A DNA stretch of 64,000 nt from Halomonas eurihalina (GCF_008274785.1 NZ_VTPU01000006.1:1-64000); one strand, 5' to 3'; positions 8,342-18,702 are shown, counted from the first letter of the stretch. Program-made: numbers and translations. Notes: generated from the sequence alone by a model not told the origin.

Positions 8342-9028
8342 ATGCCCATGGTGACAACCAATCCTTTTTCCGCGATGTTTGGCCGTTCGCCATTCCAGCC
8401 GTTGCTGGCTCATATCGTCAAGGTCAACGATTGCGCGGAACAGTTGCTGCCGTTCTTCGAAGCCACGCTCCAGGGCGACTGGCAGGAAGCCGGCGTTCAT
8501 CGCGAGACCATCACGCGTCTCGAGCACGAGGCCGATGAGCTCAAGACTGAGCTACGTCTCAACCTTCCCAATACCATGTTTCTGCCGGTATCGCGCTCCG
8601 ATCTGCTGGACCTGATCAGCGTTCAGGACAAGATCGCCAACAAGGTTCGCGACATCACCGGCATCATGCTGGGTCGCAGCATGCAGATGCCGGAAGAACT
8701 CGCCGAGCCCATGCGCGGTTACATGCGGACCTCAGTGGCCTGCGTGGGCCAGGCGCGCCAAGCGCTGGAAGAGCTCAAGGACCTGCTCGAATCCGGCTTC
8801 GGTCGCAATGTCTCCGATGTCATGCAGAACCTGATTCGCGAGCTCCACACCCTGGAGCAGCAGGCCGACAGTCAGCAGATTGCCATCCGGCGCCAGTTGT
8901 TCACGCTGGAAGACAGCTTGCCGCCGGTGGACGTGATGTTCCTCTACAAGATCATCGACTGGGTCGGTGAGCTGTCCGATCGCGCCGAGCGCGTTGGCAG
9001 TCGCCTTCAGATCATGACGGCCAACTGA
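8342..9028 (+). CDS. PhoU-like DUF47 phosphate transport regulator
   Basis: A 228-residue helical protein of the TIGR00153/DUF47 family, distantly related to PhoU. Recognisable segments are FEATLQGDW, RLEHEADELK, LPVSRSDLLDLI, QDKIANKVRDI (helix-bundle metal-binding EXXXD-type repeats) and a C-terminal IDWVGELSDRAERVGSRL. These proteins are encoded next to Pit transporters and are thought to modulate phosphate uptake. The pit gene follows 58 bp downstream on the same strand, with a hairpin between, supporting an operon. Confidence 0.88.
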   Translation: MPMVTTNPFSAMFGRSPFQPLLAHIVKVNDCAEQLLPFFEATLQGDWQEAGVHRETITRLEHEADELKTELRLNLPNTMFLPVSRSDLLDLISVQDKIANKVRDITGIMLGRSMQMPEELAEPMRGYMRTSVACVGQARQALEELKDLLESGFGRNVSDVMQNLIRELHTLEQQADSQQIAIRRQLFTLEDSLPPVDVMFLYKIIDWVGELSDRAERVGSRLQIMTAN

Positions 9029-9046
9029 TCGGGATTTCCCCGATCA
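9026..9046 (+). terminator. Intra-operon hairpin between DUF47 and pit genes
   Basis: TGATCGGG (9026-9033) pairs perfectly with CCCGATCA (9039-9046) around a 5-nt loop, beginning at the stop codon of the DUF47 gene. There is no U-run, so it is more likely an mRNA-stability or partial attenuation element than a full terminator. Confidence 0.4.
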
Positions 9047-9086
9047 TCATCCGCCACTCTACTGACCGCAGAAGGGACCTCGTCCT

Positions 9087-10352
9087 ATGTCGATCATCGC
9101 GCAACATAGCGACATCTTCATCATTCTTGCCTGTCTATTCGGCCTCTTCATGGCCTGGGGCGTCGGGGCCAACGACGTGGCCAACGCCATGGGGACCTCG
9201 GTGGGTTCCAAGGCGATCACCATCAAGCAGGCGATCATCATCGCCGTGATTTTCGAGTTCCTCGGCGCCTGGCTGGCCGGCGGCGAGGTCACCGATACGA
9301 TCCGCAAGGGCATCATCGACCCGGCCATGCTGCAGGACGATCCCCAGTTGCTGGTCTACGGCATGCTGGCCGCCTTGCTGGCGGCGGCGACCTGGTTGAT
9401 GATCGCTTCGATGCGTGGCTGGCCGGTTTCCACCACTCATTCCATCGTCGGTGCCATCGTCGGTTTTGCCATGGCCGGCTTGGGGCTGGACGCCATCGGC
9501 TGGGCCAAGGTCGGCCAGATCGCCGCCAGTTGGGTGGTCTCGCCGCTGATGTCCGGCTCCATTGCCTTCATGCTGTTCAGGTCCGTCCAGTACCTGATCT
9601 TCGAGAATAGCGACCCCTTCGCTGCCGCCAAGCGTTATGTGCCGATGTATGTCTTCCTGGTCGGCTTCATCGTCGCCATGGTGACCTTCACCAAGGGGCT
9701 CAAGCATATCGGCCTCGAGCTTGGCTTCGGTGCCAGCTTCCTGTACTCCGTGCTGATCGGTCTGGCCCTGACGGGGCTTGGGATCATGCGGGAACGCCGC
9801 GTGGGTGCCGGCAAGCGCCAGGATGATGCCTTCGGCTTCGGGGGCGTGGAGCGTGTCTTCGGCGTTTTGATGCTGTTCACTGCCTGCGCCATGGCGTTCG
9901 CCCACGGCTCCAATGATGTGGCCAACGCCGTCGGCCCCTTGGCCGCAGTGATCAGTGTCGTGGAGAGCGGCGGCAATGTCGGCGGCGAAGCCCTGGTGCC
10001 CTGGTGGGTCCTGATGCTCGGTGGCGGTGGTATCGTCGTTGGCCTGGTGACCTATGGCCACAAGGTCATTGCCACCGTCGGCACCGGCATCACCGAGCTG
10101 ACACCGAGCCGCGGGTTCGCCGCGACCCTGGCCGCTGCCACCACCGTGGTGCTGGCCTCCGGTACTGGCCTGCCGATCTCCACCACTCACACCCTGGTCG
10201 GCGCGGTGCTCGGCGTGGGCCTGGCGCGCGGTATGGCAGCGCTCAACCTGCGAGTGATCGGCACCATTGTGATGTCCTGGTTGATCACGCTGCCGGCGGG
10301 CGCGGCGCTAGCGATCATGTTCTTCTTCATGTTCAAGGGGATGTTTGGTTAA
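9087..10352 (+). CDS. pit: Low-affinity inorganic phosphate transporter, Pit family
   Basis: A 421-residue inner-membrane protein of the PiT (PHO-4) family, which imports phosphate, often as a metal-phosphate complex, by ion symport. The duplicated family signature is clear: GVGANDVANAMGTSVGSKAI in the N-terminal half and AHGSNDVANAVGPLAAVI in the C-terminal half, each followed by a GWPVSTTHSIVGA / GLPISTTHTLVGA block. About ten or more transmembrane segments are visible. Partner is the upstream DUF47 protein. Confidence 0.95.
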   Translation: MSIIAQHSDIFIILACLFGLFMAWGVGANDVANAMGTSVGSKAITIKQAIIIAVIFEFLGAWLAGGEVTDTIRKGIIDPAMLQDDPQLLVYGMLAALLAAATWLMIASMRGWPVSTTHSIVGAIVGFAMAGLGLDAIGWAKVGQIAASWVVSPLMSGSIAFMLFRSVQYLIFENSDPFAAAKRYVPMYVFLVGFIVAMVTFTKGLKHIGLELGFGASFLYSVLIGLALTGLGIMRERRVGAGKRQDDAFGFGGVERVFGVLMLFTACAMAFAHGSNDVANAVGPLAAVISVVESGGNVGGEALVPWWVLMLGGGGIVVGLVTYGHKVIATVGTGITELTPSRGFAATLAAATTVVLASGTGLPISTTHTLVGAVLGVGLARGMAALNLRVIGTIVMSWLITLPAGAALAIMFFFMFKGMFG

Positions 10353-10371
10353 CCTCCGGTTTTGCCAGAGA

Positions 10372-10500
10372 GCGAAGAACGTCGCTTCGCGACTGGAAGA
10401 GGGAAGAAGAGCCTTGGCGTCCCAAGCCCCGGGGGCGCACCATTTCTTCCTTCTTCCTTCTTCCTTCTTCCTTCTTCCTTCTTAAAGGCGCGTAGCGCCG
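10372..10500. repeat. Polypurine/polypyrimidine intergenic element with TTCTTCC tandem repeat
   Basis: The gap after pit holds a short hairpin (GCGAAG...CTTCGC), then GGAAGAGGGAAGAAGA, and 40 bp later 5.7 copies of the 7-mer TTCTTCC (10444-10483). The purine and pyrimidine tracts can pair (GGAAGAAG with CTTCTTCC). A weak hairpin GGCGC-GTA-GCGCC (10487-10499) with a T-rich tail may end the pit transcript. A related element lies between guaB and guaA. Confidence 0.6.
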
Positions 10501-10576
10501 TTCTTATCTCTTCCCGCTCGCGTGTTTGATATAGTCAAGGTTCGCATTTTCTTTCACCTGCTGCCGGAGCGCGGCC

Positions 10577-11890
10577 TTGGATACTCGTTTCCCCTTCGTT
10601 GATTGGTTTCGCAATTCCTCGCCTTACATCAATGCGCATCGAGGACGAACCTTCGTCATCCTGATCGAGGGCGAGGCGGTGTCCGAGGGGCGTGGCGAAC
10701 AGCTCATCCAGGATCTGGCGCTGTTGCACACTCTGGGAGTTCGCCTGGTGGTGGTGCTGGGGATTCGCCCTCAGGTCAATGCCGCCCTGGAGGCGGCATC
10801 GATCACGCCGCGCCGCCATCATGGGCGTTGGGTGGCGGATGAGGCGATCATGGAACGGGTCGAGCGGGTTGCCGCCGAGCAGCGGTTGTGGCTGGAGGCG
10901 CGGCTTTCCTTGGGGCTGCCCAATTCGCCGTTGCATGGCGTCGAGATGACCGCCGTTTCCGGCAACCTGGTGATGGCCAAGCCGCTGGGCGTGCGCGATG
11001 GGGTCGATTTCGTGCGTAGCGGCGAGGTGCGCCGGGTTCGCGAGACAGCGATCACCAGCTTGCTGGAGCACGGCTCGCTGGTGCTGTTGCCTCCGCTGGG
11101 TTACTCCAGTACCGGGGAGGTCTTCGATCTGGACGCCGCCGAAGTGGCTCAGAAAGTGGCCACGGCGTTGGCGGCCGACAAGCTGATTCTGCTCGGCGAG
11201 GCTACCGGTCTGTTCGATACCCAGGGACAGTTGCAGCGCCAGTTGACGCCGAATGAGGCGAGTGCGTGGTTCGATGAGGCTTCGCCCGGCGATGAAGCCC
11301 ACCGCCACCTGGGCGCGGCCTGTGCCGCCGCCCGCCACGGTGTGGCGCGTACCCACCTGTTGTCGTGGCGCGATCACGATGCCCTGCTTGGGGAGCTGTT
11401 CACTCGTGACGGCGTGGGTACCATGATCTCCCGGCACCGCTACGAGCAGTTGCGCGCCGCCCAGATCGCGGACATTGGTGGCCTGCTGGAGCTGCTCGAG
11501 CCGCTGGAGCGGCGCGGTATGCTGGTGCCGCGCTCCCGGGAGCGGCTGGAATACGAGATCGACGATTATACCGTCATCGAGCGCGACGGCATGATCATCG
11601 GCTGCGCCGCCCTGCATCCCTTTCGCGAGGCCAGCATGGGCGAGCTCGCCTGCGTGGCAGTGCATGTCGATTATCGCGGTGGCTCGCGGGGAGATCTATT
11701 GCTGGGCGAGGTGGAGCGTCGTGCCCGTCGGCTGGGGCTGGACTCGCTGTTTGCCCTGACCACCCATACGGCGCACTGGTTCTTCGAGCACGGCTTCGGT
11801 ACCGCCGACCTCGCCGATCTGCCGCCTCTCAAGCGTGATACCTACAACCACGCCAGGCAGTCGAAGGTGCTGATCAAGCCGCTCGTCTGA
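10577..11890 (+). CDS. argA: N-acetylglutamate synthase
   Basis: A 437-residue bifunctional-fold enzyme catalysing the first step of arginine synthesis, acetyl transfer from acetyl-CoA to glutamate. The N-terminal amino-acid-kinase domain (about 1-290) has the ArgA-type features YINAHRGRTFVILIEGEA, LGVRLVVVLGIRPQVN and LLPPLGYSSTGEVFDL; the C-terminal GNAT domain (about 295-437) has GCAALHPF, GELACVAVHVDYRGGSRGD and the usual end. The start is a TTG at 10577 preceded by CCGGAGCG; no ATG fits the N-terminus. In the family this enzyme is inhibited by arginine. Confidence 0.94.
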   Translation: MDTRFPFVDWFRNSSPYINAHRGRTFVILIEGEAVSEGRGEQLIQDLALLHTLGVRLVVVLGIRPQVNAALEAASITPRRHHGRWVADEAIMERVERVAAEQRLWLEARLSLGLPNSPLHGVEMTAVSGNLVMAKPLGVRDGVDFVRSGEVRRVRETAITSLLEHGSLVLLPPLGYSSTGEVFDLDAAEVAQKVATALAADKLILLGEATGLFDTQGQLQRQLTPNEASAWFDEASPGDEAHRHLGAACAAARHGVARTHLLSWRDHDALLGELFTRDGVGTMISRHRYEQLRAAQIADIGGLLELLEPLERRGMLVPRSRERLEYEIDDYTVIERDGMIIGCAALHPFREASMGELACVAVHVDYRGGSRGDLLLGEVERRARRLGLDSLFALTTHTAHWFFEHGFGTADLADLPPLKRDTYNHARQSKVLIKPLV

Positions 11891-12156
11891 GGACAGCGGC
11901 ATCCTTGCGTATTCTCCATGCTTTCAATGCGTTTATTTGTCGCCTCTAGGCGACACTTTAATTTGTTGTTATCAATGTACTTTTTCACATCCGTTCGATT
12001 AGCGTCGCGATACGGCGACGTTATTTGAGGGGCAGTGACGCAAATATCGCTGGGTGGCAGAGATGTTGCACTAGGCAGTGATTTTATCTTATTGATAATA
12101 AATGATTTTTGTCTTTGTGGCATGCATATGGCAATACATGGGATGAGCAAACGGAA

Positions 12157-12181
12157 AACGATTCATACGGCTCGAATCGTT
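12157..12181. terminator. Inverted repeat downstream of argA
   Basis: AACGATTC and GAATCGTT are perfectly complementary around a 9-nt loop. On the minus strand the arm is followed by TTTTCC. It could end transcription coming from either side; it is about 270 bp after the argA stop. Confidence 0.35.
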
Positions 12182-12567
12182 CTCCGGTCGCCGCGAGGCA
12201 TGTGACAACACTGCCCTGTGTGCTCGGCCTCAAAGCGGCCAACGTCTGCTCCAGCGATGTGTGACTTTAGGTTGCGATGAGACGGTACCGACAACGTCAT
12301 GGACGTGTACCGAAAAGGGCAAGGATGCTCTGGCATGGACGCCTCCCCCGAGATGGGGGATGAATCGCGCATCGGCGCTCTTTGAAGCGGCGATGCCAGG
12401 ATCGAAGCAGGGTGGTTCGCCACCTGACACTCGATGACCGGCCCCTGGTGGCAGACGGACTTCGGGTGGCTTCGAGGGCCTTCCCAGGCCCATGGAGAGT
12501 CGATCGGCGGACGGGATCAGGCCAGTCGATCGAGCGGCTTTCCAACCCTTCAGTTCCCTGCGTATTG

Positions 12568-12592
12568 GGCCGGCTCTGCCGGCCTTTTTTTT
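12568..12592 (+). terminator. Strong intrinsic terminator without an assigned gene
   Basis: GGCCGGC (12568-12574), loop TCT and GCCGGCC (12578-12584) are followed by eight T residues. It has the best possible form for a Rho-independent terminator on the plus strand, yet the nearest upstream gene is argA, 680 bp away. It may terminate a small RNA or a long argA transcript. Confidence 0.8.
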
Positions 12593-12715
12593 GCTGCGCG
12601 TGTTCATTCGCGATGAGGCGTAGGGGGATGTATTGCAGGCTGGCCGGCGAAACTCTGGTATTCTCGAGCAAGAGCGATGGTGCTTCCTTTCACTTTCTTC
12701 AACAGAACGCTGGCT

Positions 12716-14194
12716 ATGACTTCAGCCGTTTCCCGTCGCTGGCGCCCACGCTCCTTGCTGCAGCTGGTGTTGCTGGCCTTTCTCATGGTGATGCTGCCGC
12801 TGGCCGTGCTGATGTTCCAGGCCGGTCAGGCGCTTTCTGAACTGTCGCGCCTGGCCGATGTCAGTGCTCGCCAAGCGGTGGAAGAAACCCGCCGTGCCCG
12901 TACTCTGGGCGCTCTGGCACTGGAGCTGGAACGTTCCGCCCGCCAGTATGCGGTGGTCGAGCAGGAGAGCCTGCTCGATATCTACGACGAACGCCTGGCG
13001 GAATTTCGTCGTCTGCTGGCCAGGCAGCGTGAGTTGCTACCCGATGATCCGGATGTCGCGGCACTCAGCGAGCAACTGGACGAGCTCGCCGAGCTGCCCG
13101 GCCTGCCTGTCGAGCAGTTTCAGGAGCGGCTCTCGGCTTTCCTGCCGTTCGCCGAGCATACCGAGGCGATGCGACAGGCCACCAACCAGCGCATCGATGA
13201 ACGACTTGACGATATTCGCGCCCGGGCCGAGGCGGTACAGACGCGGCTGTGGTGGCAGACGGCGGCGCTGGTGTCGGCCAGCCTGCTGCTGATGCTGCTC
13301 TTCACGCGTCTGATCATCCGCCCGATCCGTCAGCTCGAGCGGCACATTCTGAGTATTAGCAGCGGTAGCCAGAATCAGCGCAAGACGCCCGTGCAGGGGC
13401 CCGCCGAACTTGTGCAACTGGATGAGCGGCTGGACTGGCTCTCTTCCCGGCTCGACGAGCTGGAGGAACAGAAACAGCAATTCCTGCGTCACATGTCTCA
13501 TGAGCTGAAGACGCCCCTGGCAAGCGTGCGCGAAGGATCGGCGTTGCTTACTGATGGCGTGGCTGGCGAATTGACCCAACATCAGCGCGAGATACTCGAG
13601 CTGATCGATGCCAGCGGCAGCGAGCTGCAGCATCTCATCGAACAGTTGCTCGACTATAACCTGCTGCAGCACAACCGGCGCCTCGAACTCGAACGTCTTG
13701 ATCTAGCAACGGTGGCCAAGGAGGTGCTGGCCAAGCATCGGCTGGCACTGCAGCAGAAGGAAATGCGGGTCGAGTGTTTCAATGGCCCCGTGACCTGGCG
13801 GATCGATCGCATCGCAATGGGGCGAATCCTCGATAACCTCATTTCCAACGCCGTGGCCTATGGCGAGGATGGAGGCGAACTGGAAATTCGCGCTCGTACC
13901 ACCCAGTTCTCTCTGGTGCTCGAAGTTGCCAACAGTGGCGAGTCGATTCCCGACGAGGATCGTGCGCACCTCTTCGAGGCCTTCTATCAAGGGCGCATTC
14001 GCCGCAAGGGGGCATTGAAGGGCTCCGGGATTGGTCTTTCGGTGGCTGCCGACTGCGCGCGTCTGCAGCAGGGTACGCTGGAATTGGTCGAGGACAGGTT
14101 GTCGGTGTGTTTCCGTTTGACGCTGCCTGTCATGGATGAGAACGAGATAGAAACAGTACCCGCGCTGGCGGGAACGGACGCAAGGAACGGATGA
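12716..14194 (+). CDS. glrK: Sensor histidine kinase GlrK (QseE)
   Basis: A membrane histidine kinase of about 492 residues. It has an N-terminal membrane helix (LLQLVLLAFLMVMLPLAVLM), a periplasmic helical domain, a second helix near residue 185, a HAMP linker, HisKA (FLRHMSHELKTPLASVREG, the phosphorylated His) and HATPase motifs (DNLISNAVAYGED, GSGIGLSVAADCA). The start at 12716 is preferred because the following sequence aligns with the E. coli GlrK N-terminus (R-SL-QLV-LAFL); an ATG at 12677 would add 13 residues. It is followed 1 bp later by qseG and then glrR, the arrangement of the enterobacterial envelope-stress system. It should phosphorylate GlrR. Confidence 0.88.
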   Translation: MTSAVSRRWRPRSLLQLVLLAFLMVMLPLAVLMFQAGQALSELSRLADVSARQAVEETRRARTLGALALELERSARQYAVVEQESLLDIYDERLAEFRRLLARQRELLPDDPDVAALSEQLDELAELPGLPVEQFQERLSAFLPFAEHTEAMRQATNQRIDERLDDIRARAEAVQTRLWWQTAALVSASLLLMLLFTRLIIRPIRQLERHILSISSGSQNQRKTPVQGPAELVQLDERLDWLSSRLDELEEQKQQFLRHMSHELKTPLASVREGSALLTDGVAGELTQHQREILELIDASGSELQHLIEQLLDYNLLQHNRRLELERLDLATVAKEVLAKHRLALQQKEMRVECFNGPVTWRIDRIAMGRILDNLISNAVAYGEDGGELEIRARTTQFSLVLEVANSGESIPDEDRAHLFEAFYQGRIRRKGALKGSGIGLSVAADCARLQQGTLELVEDRLSVCFRLTLPVMDENEIETVPALAGTDARNG

Positions 14195-14195
14195 T

Positions 14196-14747
14196 ATGAA
14201 CGCACGAGCCTTGACCGTCTGCCTGGCTGCTGCCTGGTTGGCGGGGTGTCAGTGGTTACCCGAGCAGTCATCCCGGGATGATGTGCCGGGGCCCCCGACC
14301 GTAGCCCAGGACGAGACGCCGAGTTGCTACGCCGAAGTGCCCAGTTTCGTCGATGATGCTTGCCTGCTGCGGGACTGGGTGGCCTTCGGCCTGGCCTCTC
14401 AGCGTGGCGATGGCGAGTGGCGTGAACGTATGAGCGAGCGGCTCGTCGGCTCCCGGACCGAGACGCGCCTGGCCCGGGCCGTGGTGCTGTCCTGGGGGCC
14501 GCCATCGCAATGGAAGCAGGCATCCGAATTGTTCAAGGCCGATCTGCACGCGGCACCGCCGCGCTTGCAACCGCTGCTGCGCTACTGGCTCAACGAGATT
14601 GAAAGGCGTCGTGATCAACAGCATCGCCTGACCGACAGCGAACAGTCACGTACTGCCCTGGCGGAAGAAAAGGAGGCACTGACGCAAAAGCTCGATGCCT
14701 TGACCGATATTGAGCGAAACATCAATTCGCGACAGCGGACCGAATGA
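14196..14747 (+). CDS. qseG: QseG-like outer-membrane lipoprotein
   Basis: A 183-residue predicted lipoprotein: signal peptide MNARALTVCLAAAWLAGC with lipobox LAGC and lipid-attached Cys18. The mature protein is alpha-helical, with a coiled-coil-like C-terminus (LTDSEQSRTALAEEKEALTQ). Position between glrK and glrR is the main reason for calling it QseG; sequence similarity to the E. coli protein is limited to the family pattern (RVALSWGPPSQW-type helix). E. coli QseG interacts with the kinase to activate it in the periplasm, and this one probably does the same. Confidence 0.75.
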   Translation: MNARALTVCLAAAWLAGCQWLPEQSSRDDVPGPPTVAQDETPSCYAEVPSFVDDACLLRDWVAFGLASQRGDGEWRERMSERLVGSRTETRLARAVVLSWGPPSQWKQASELFKADLHAAPPRLQPLLRYWLNEIERRRDQQHRLTDSEQSRTALAEEKEALTQKLDALTDIERNINSRQRTE

Positions 14748-14761
14748 CGCGGAGACACGAC

Positions 14762-16153
<1,392 letters not shown>

Positions 16154-16200
16154 AGCCCGATGAGCGGGCTCGATGAAAACGGGCTCAAGGAAAGAGCCCG
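16154..16200. terminator. Bidirectional terminator between glrR and xseA
   Basis: CGGGCTC (16180-16186) and GAGCCCG (16194-16200) form a 7-bp stem; an overlapping AGCCCG...CGGGCT pair lies at 16154-16170. On the minus strand the stem is followed by TTTTC, so it can end xseA transcripts, and it may also serve glrR. Confidence 0.6.
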
Positions 16201-16206
16201 AACCAT

Positions 16207-17568
16207 CTATCCTTGGCCGGCAGGTGACTCACTCGATGGTGGCAAGACCTCGAGTGTCAGTTGACCCTCGCCCAGCCTGGCCTCGAGCCGTGCGCCGGGG
16301 CGGGTATCCTCGGCCCGTTTGACCACTCGGCCGTCGGGCGTCTCGAGGATCGAGTAGCCCCGTCCCAATATCGCCAGGGGACTGACCGCCTGCAGCTCCC
16401 GTGATACGGCGGCGAGTCGCTCGCGGTGGCGCGCCAGTGCTCGGGGCATGCTTTGCTGGAGCCGCCGGGCAGCCTGCGTCAGGCGTTGTTCGGCCTGCTC
16501 CACCTGCCGTTGTGGCGAACGCAGCGTCAGGCGCTGACGCAGGTGGCGTTCGCGTTCCCGCCGTTCGGCCAGTCCAGCGTTCATGGCGCGGTGCAGGCGA
16601 CCTTCCAGTTGCTCGAGCTGTCGGCGGCGATAGGCAAGCACTTCGCCGGGATGACGCAGCCTCGCCCTCAGGTGATCGAGCCGCTGGCCCTGGGTGTCCA
16701 GGCGGGCCCGCTGCGAGCGGATCAAGCGTTCCTCGAGCTGGACCAGACGCTGGCGCAGGGCGGCGGCATCCGGTACCAGCCGTTCGGCAGCCGCCGATGG
16801 CGTGGGCGCGCGACTGTCGGCGGCGAAATCCGCCAGGGTGACATCGACCTCATGGCCCACCGCCGACATGACCGGCAGACGAGAGTGGAAAATGGCTCGG
16901 GCCAAGTGCTCGTCGTTGAAGGCCCAGAGATCCTCGAGGCTGCCGCCGCCCCGGGTAATCAGGATGGCATCGCGCTCCGGGTCCAGAATCGACTGGCGAT
17001 TGAGCAGCCCGAGGGCGGCGATCAGCGCCGGCGCTGCCTCGCGGCCCTGGACCGGTACGGGAATCAAGGTGACCTGAGACAGTGGCCAGCGCGCGGCGAG
17101 TACCGCAAGCACGTCGCGAATCGCCGCACCGGTGGGGGACGTGAGCACCAACAGATGCCGGGGCGGAAAGGGCAGGGGACGGGCATTGGCGAACACGCCC
17201 TCGGCATCCAGCTTGGCCTTGAGGCGTTCGAAGGCCGCCAGCAATTCCCCCTCGCCGGCCGGTTGCACGGCCTCGGCGATGAGCTGGAAATCGCCACGCG
17301 GCTCGAACAGCGAGACTCGCCCACGCACCTTGACCCGATCCCCGTCGCGCATCGGTGCGGTCACGAAGCGAGCCCGGGTGCGGAACAGCGCGCAGCGCAA
17401 CTGGGCGCGTTCATCTTTGAGCGTGAAGTAGACATGCCCCGAAGCCGGCCGCGAGACACCGGACAGCTCGGCTTCCACCCAGACCTCACCGATCCCGCTT
17501 TCGAGAAGCTGGCGAGCGTTGCGGTTGAGCGCCTCGACCGAGAGCGGCTGTTCAGCGGTGGATGACAT
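16207..17568 (-). CDS. xseA: Exodeoxyribonuclease VII large subunit
   Basis: A 453-residue subunit of exonuclease VII, which degrades single-stranded DNA with XseB. The N-terminal OB-fold has GEVWVEAELSGVSRPASGHV and YFTLKDERAQLRCALF; the catalytic domain has LLVLTSPTGAAIRDV, ITRGGGSLEDLWAFNDE, SAVGHEVDVTLADFAADSRA and PTPSAAAE; a long coiled coil follows and the tail is LGRGYSILETPDGRVV. The start at 17568 has AGGACGG upstream; an ATG five codons earlier is possible. xseB is not adjacent. Confidence 0.95.
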   Translation of the reverse strand: MSSTAEQPLSVEALNRNARQLLESGIGEVWVEAELSGVSRPASGHVYFTLKDERAQLRCALFRTRARFVTAPMRDGDRVKVRGRVSLFEPRGDFQLIAEAVQPAGEGELLAAFERLKAKLDAEGVFANARPLPFPPRHLLVLTSPTGAAIRDVLAVLAARWPLSQVTLIPVPVQGREAAPALIAALGLLNRQSILDPERDAILITRGGGSLEDLWAFNDEHLARAIFHSRLPVMSAVGHEVDVTLADFAADSRAPTPSAAAERLVPDAAALRQRLVQLEERLIRSQRARLDTQGQRLDHLRARLRHPGEVLAYRRRQLEQLEGRLHRAMNAGLAERRERERHLRQRLTLRSPQRQVEQAEQRLTQAARRLQQSMPRALARHRERLAAVSRELQAVSPLAILGRGYSILETPDGRVVKRAEDTRPGARLEARLGEGQLTLEVLPPSSESPAGQG

Positions 17569-17604
17569 GGCCCGTCCTGACAATGGCTTGGGCTGCCTAG
17601 CCTA

Positions 17605-18657
17605 TCATGCCCGCCCCGCCATCATCCTGAGCAACGCCGGCAGGAGCAGCACTAGCACGCTGATGCGCATCAGGTGATGAGTGGTCACAAAGGCCGGGTC
17701 GATGCCCAGTGTCAGCGCCACCAGGCTCAGCTCGGGCGCACCGCCGGGCATGTAGGCGAGCAGGGCGGCGGCGGCCGAATAGCCGGTCAGCAGGTGGCCG
17801 ATCCAGGCAGCGAGAACGGCGATCACGAGCAGCACCAGTGCCTGGAGCGTGGCCATCACCAGCGTCTGGCCAAGCCGTGCCAGCGAGGTGCCGGCGAAGC
17901 GCACGCCCACCGAAACGCCGATGATCACCTGGGCAAGAGCGAGCAGCGTGGGCGGCACCGCCGCATGGGTGACGCCGGTGAGATGCAGCGCCGCCGAGGC
18001 CAGTGCCGGGCCGAACAGCAGGGCGTTGGGCAGGCGCAAGCGGCGCCCGAGCCACAGACCGCCGAGCCCGGCGACGGCGAGCCAGGCCGCATCGGCAGCA
18101 CCGGGTAACCACAGCCACTGGGCCAGGTCCGGTGTGGCACCTGCCAGGTCGACATGGCCGATCGCCTGGAGTACCGGCGGGATGGCCAACAGCAGCACCA
18201 GGATGCGTACCGCATGGGTCATGCCCACGACCCGCAGGTCGGCCCCGGAGGCCATTGCCATCAGAGTGACCGTGGAAACGCCACCCGGCACGCCGGCATA
18301 CAGCGCGGTTTCACGGGAGTGGCCGGCAACCCGCTGCGAGAACCACACCGAAAAGGCCATCATCACCGCCGTGGCCACCAGCATTACCGCCAGGCTCAGG
18401 CTCCACAGGCCCAAATCACCGGTCATGCCGGGGGTGAAGGCGGTGCCCAGCATCACGCCGATCACGACCAGTACGCCCTTGCGACCTCGCCCCGGCGAAC
18501 GTAGCCGTACGCCGGAAAGGCTCGCCGCCGTGGTGGCGATCATGGCGCCGAGCAGCCAGGGCAGTGGCAGGTTCACGGCAAAGGCCAGAGCACCACCGAC
18601 GATGCCTAACGCCAGGGTGGGCAGGAAGCGAAGCAGGGCAGGGAGCGCGGTGGGCAA
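17605..18657 (-). CDS. AbrB-family (AbrB duplication) membrane protein
   Basis: A 350-residue polytopic protein of the AbrB/COG3180 family, often annotated as a putative ammonia monooxygenase, though it has no such activity. Duplicated halves each have a LPWLLGAMIA / LPNALLFGPALASA block and a GxxxGxxF-type segment; PGGVSTVTLMAMASGADLRV and YMPGGAPELSLVALTLGIDP are the paired family signatures. About ten hydrophobic helices are seen. It lies 55 bp downstream of tctA on the same strand, a common pairing, which suggests a transport role linked with the tricarboxylate system. Confidence 0.85.
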   Translation of the reverse strand: MPTALPALLRFLPTLALGIVGGALAFAVNLPLPWLLGAMIATTAASLSGVRLRSPGRGRKGVLVVIGVMLGTAFTPGMTGDLGLWSLSLAVMLVATAVMMAFSVWFSQRVAGHSRETALYAGVPGGVSTVTLMAMASGADLRVVGMTHAVRILVLLLAIPPVLQAIGHVDLAGATPDLAQWLWLPGAADAAWLAVAGLGGLWLGRRLRLPNALLFGPALASAALHLTGVTHAAVPPTLLALAQVIIGVSVGVRFAGTSLARLGQTLVMATLQALVLLVIAVLAAWIGHLLTGYSAAAALLAYMPGGAPELSLVALTLGIDPAFVTTHHLMRISVLVLLLPALLRMMAGRA

Positions 18658-18683
18658 GTCGGGGTCTCCAGTCGAGAGGGGGC

Positions 18684-18702
18684 GGGCCCGTCGGGCGGGC
18701 CC
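18684..18702 (-). terminator. GC-rich hairpin after tctA
   Basis: GGGCCCG (18684-18690) pairs with CGGGCCC (18696-18702) around TCGGG, just downstream of the tctA stop on the minus strand. There is no U-run, so it may only attenuate read-through into the AbrB-family gene. Confidence 0.35.

Larger units (their letters stand above)
11891..12715. other. Gene-free 0.8 kb gap upstream of glrK
   Basis: No convincing protein gene is present. The left third (to about 12130) is AT-rich and contains the direct CGACAC/GCGACG-type stretches after argA; a perfect 8-bp inverted repeat lies at 12157-12181. The right part is GC-rich, with several small hairpins and a strong intrinsic terminator at 12567-12592 that does not belong to any visible gene. 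A transcript of roughly 150-400 nt ending there would be a small RNA. In enterobacteria this exact position upstream of glrK holds the sRNA gene glmY. Confidence 0.5.

Noticed and set aside
11891..12676. RNase P RNA, tmRNA, 6S RNA or SRP RNA in the gap before glrK
   Set aside because: Conserved core sequences of these RNAs were looked for and not found.
12382..12840. A 152-codon open frame over the glrK upstream gap
   Set aside because: It runs through a strong terminator and into glrK in another frame; no ribosome site and no recognisable motif.
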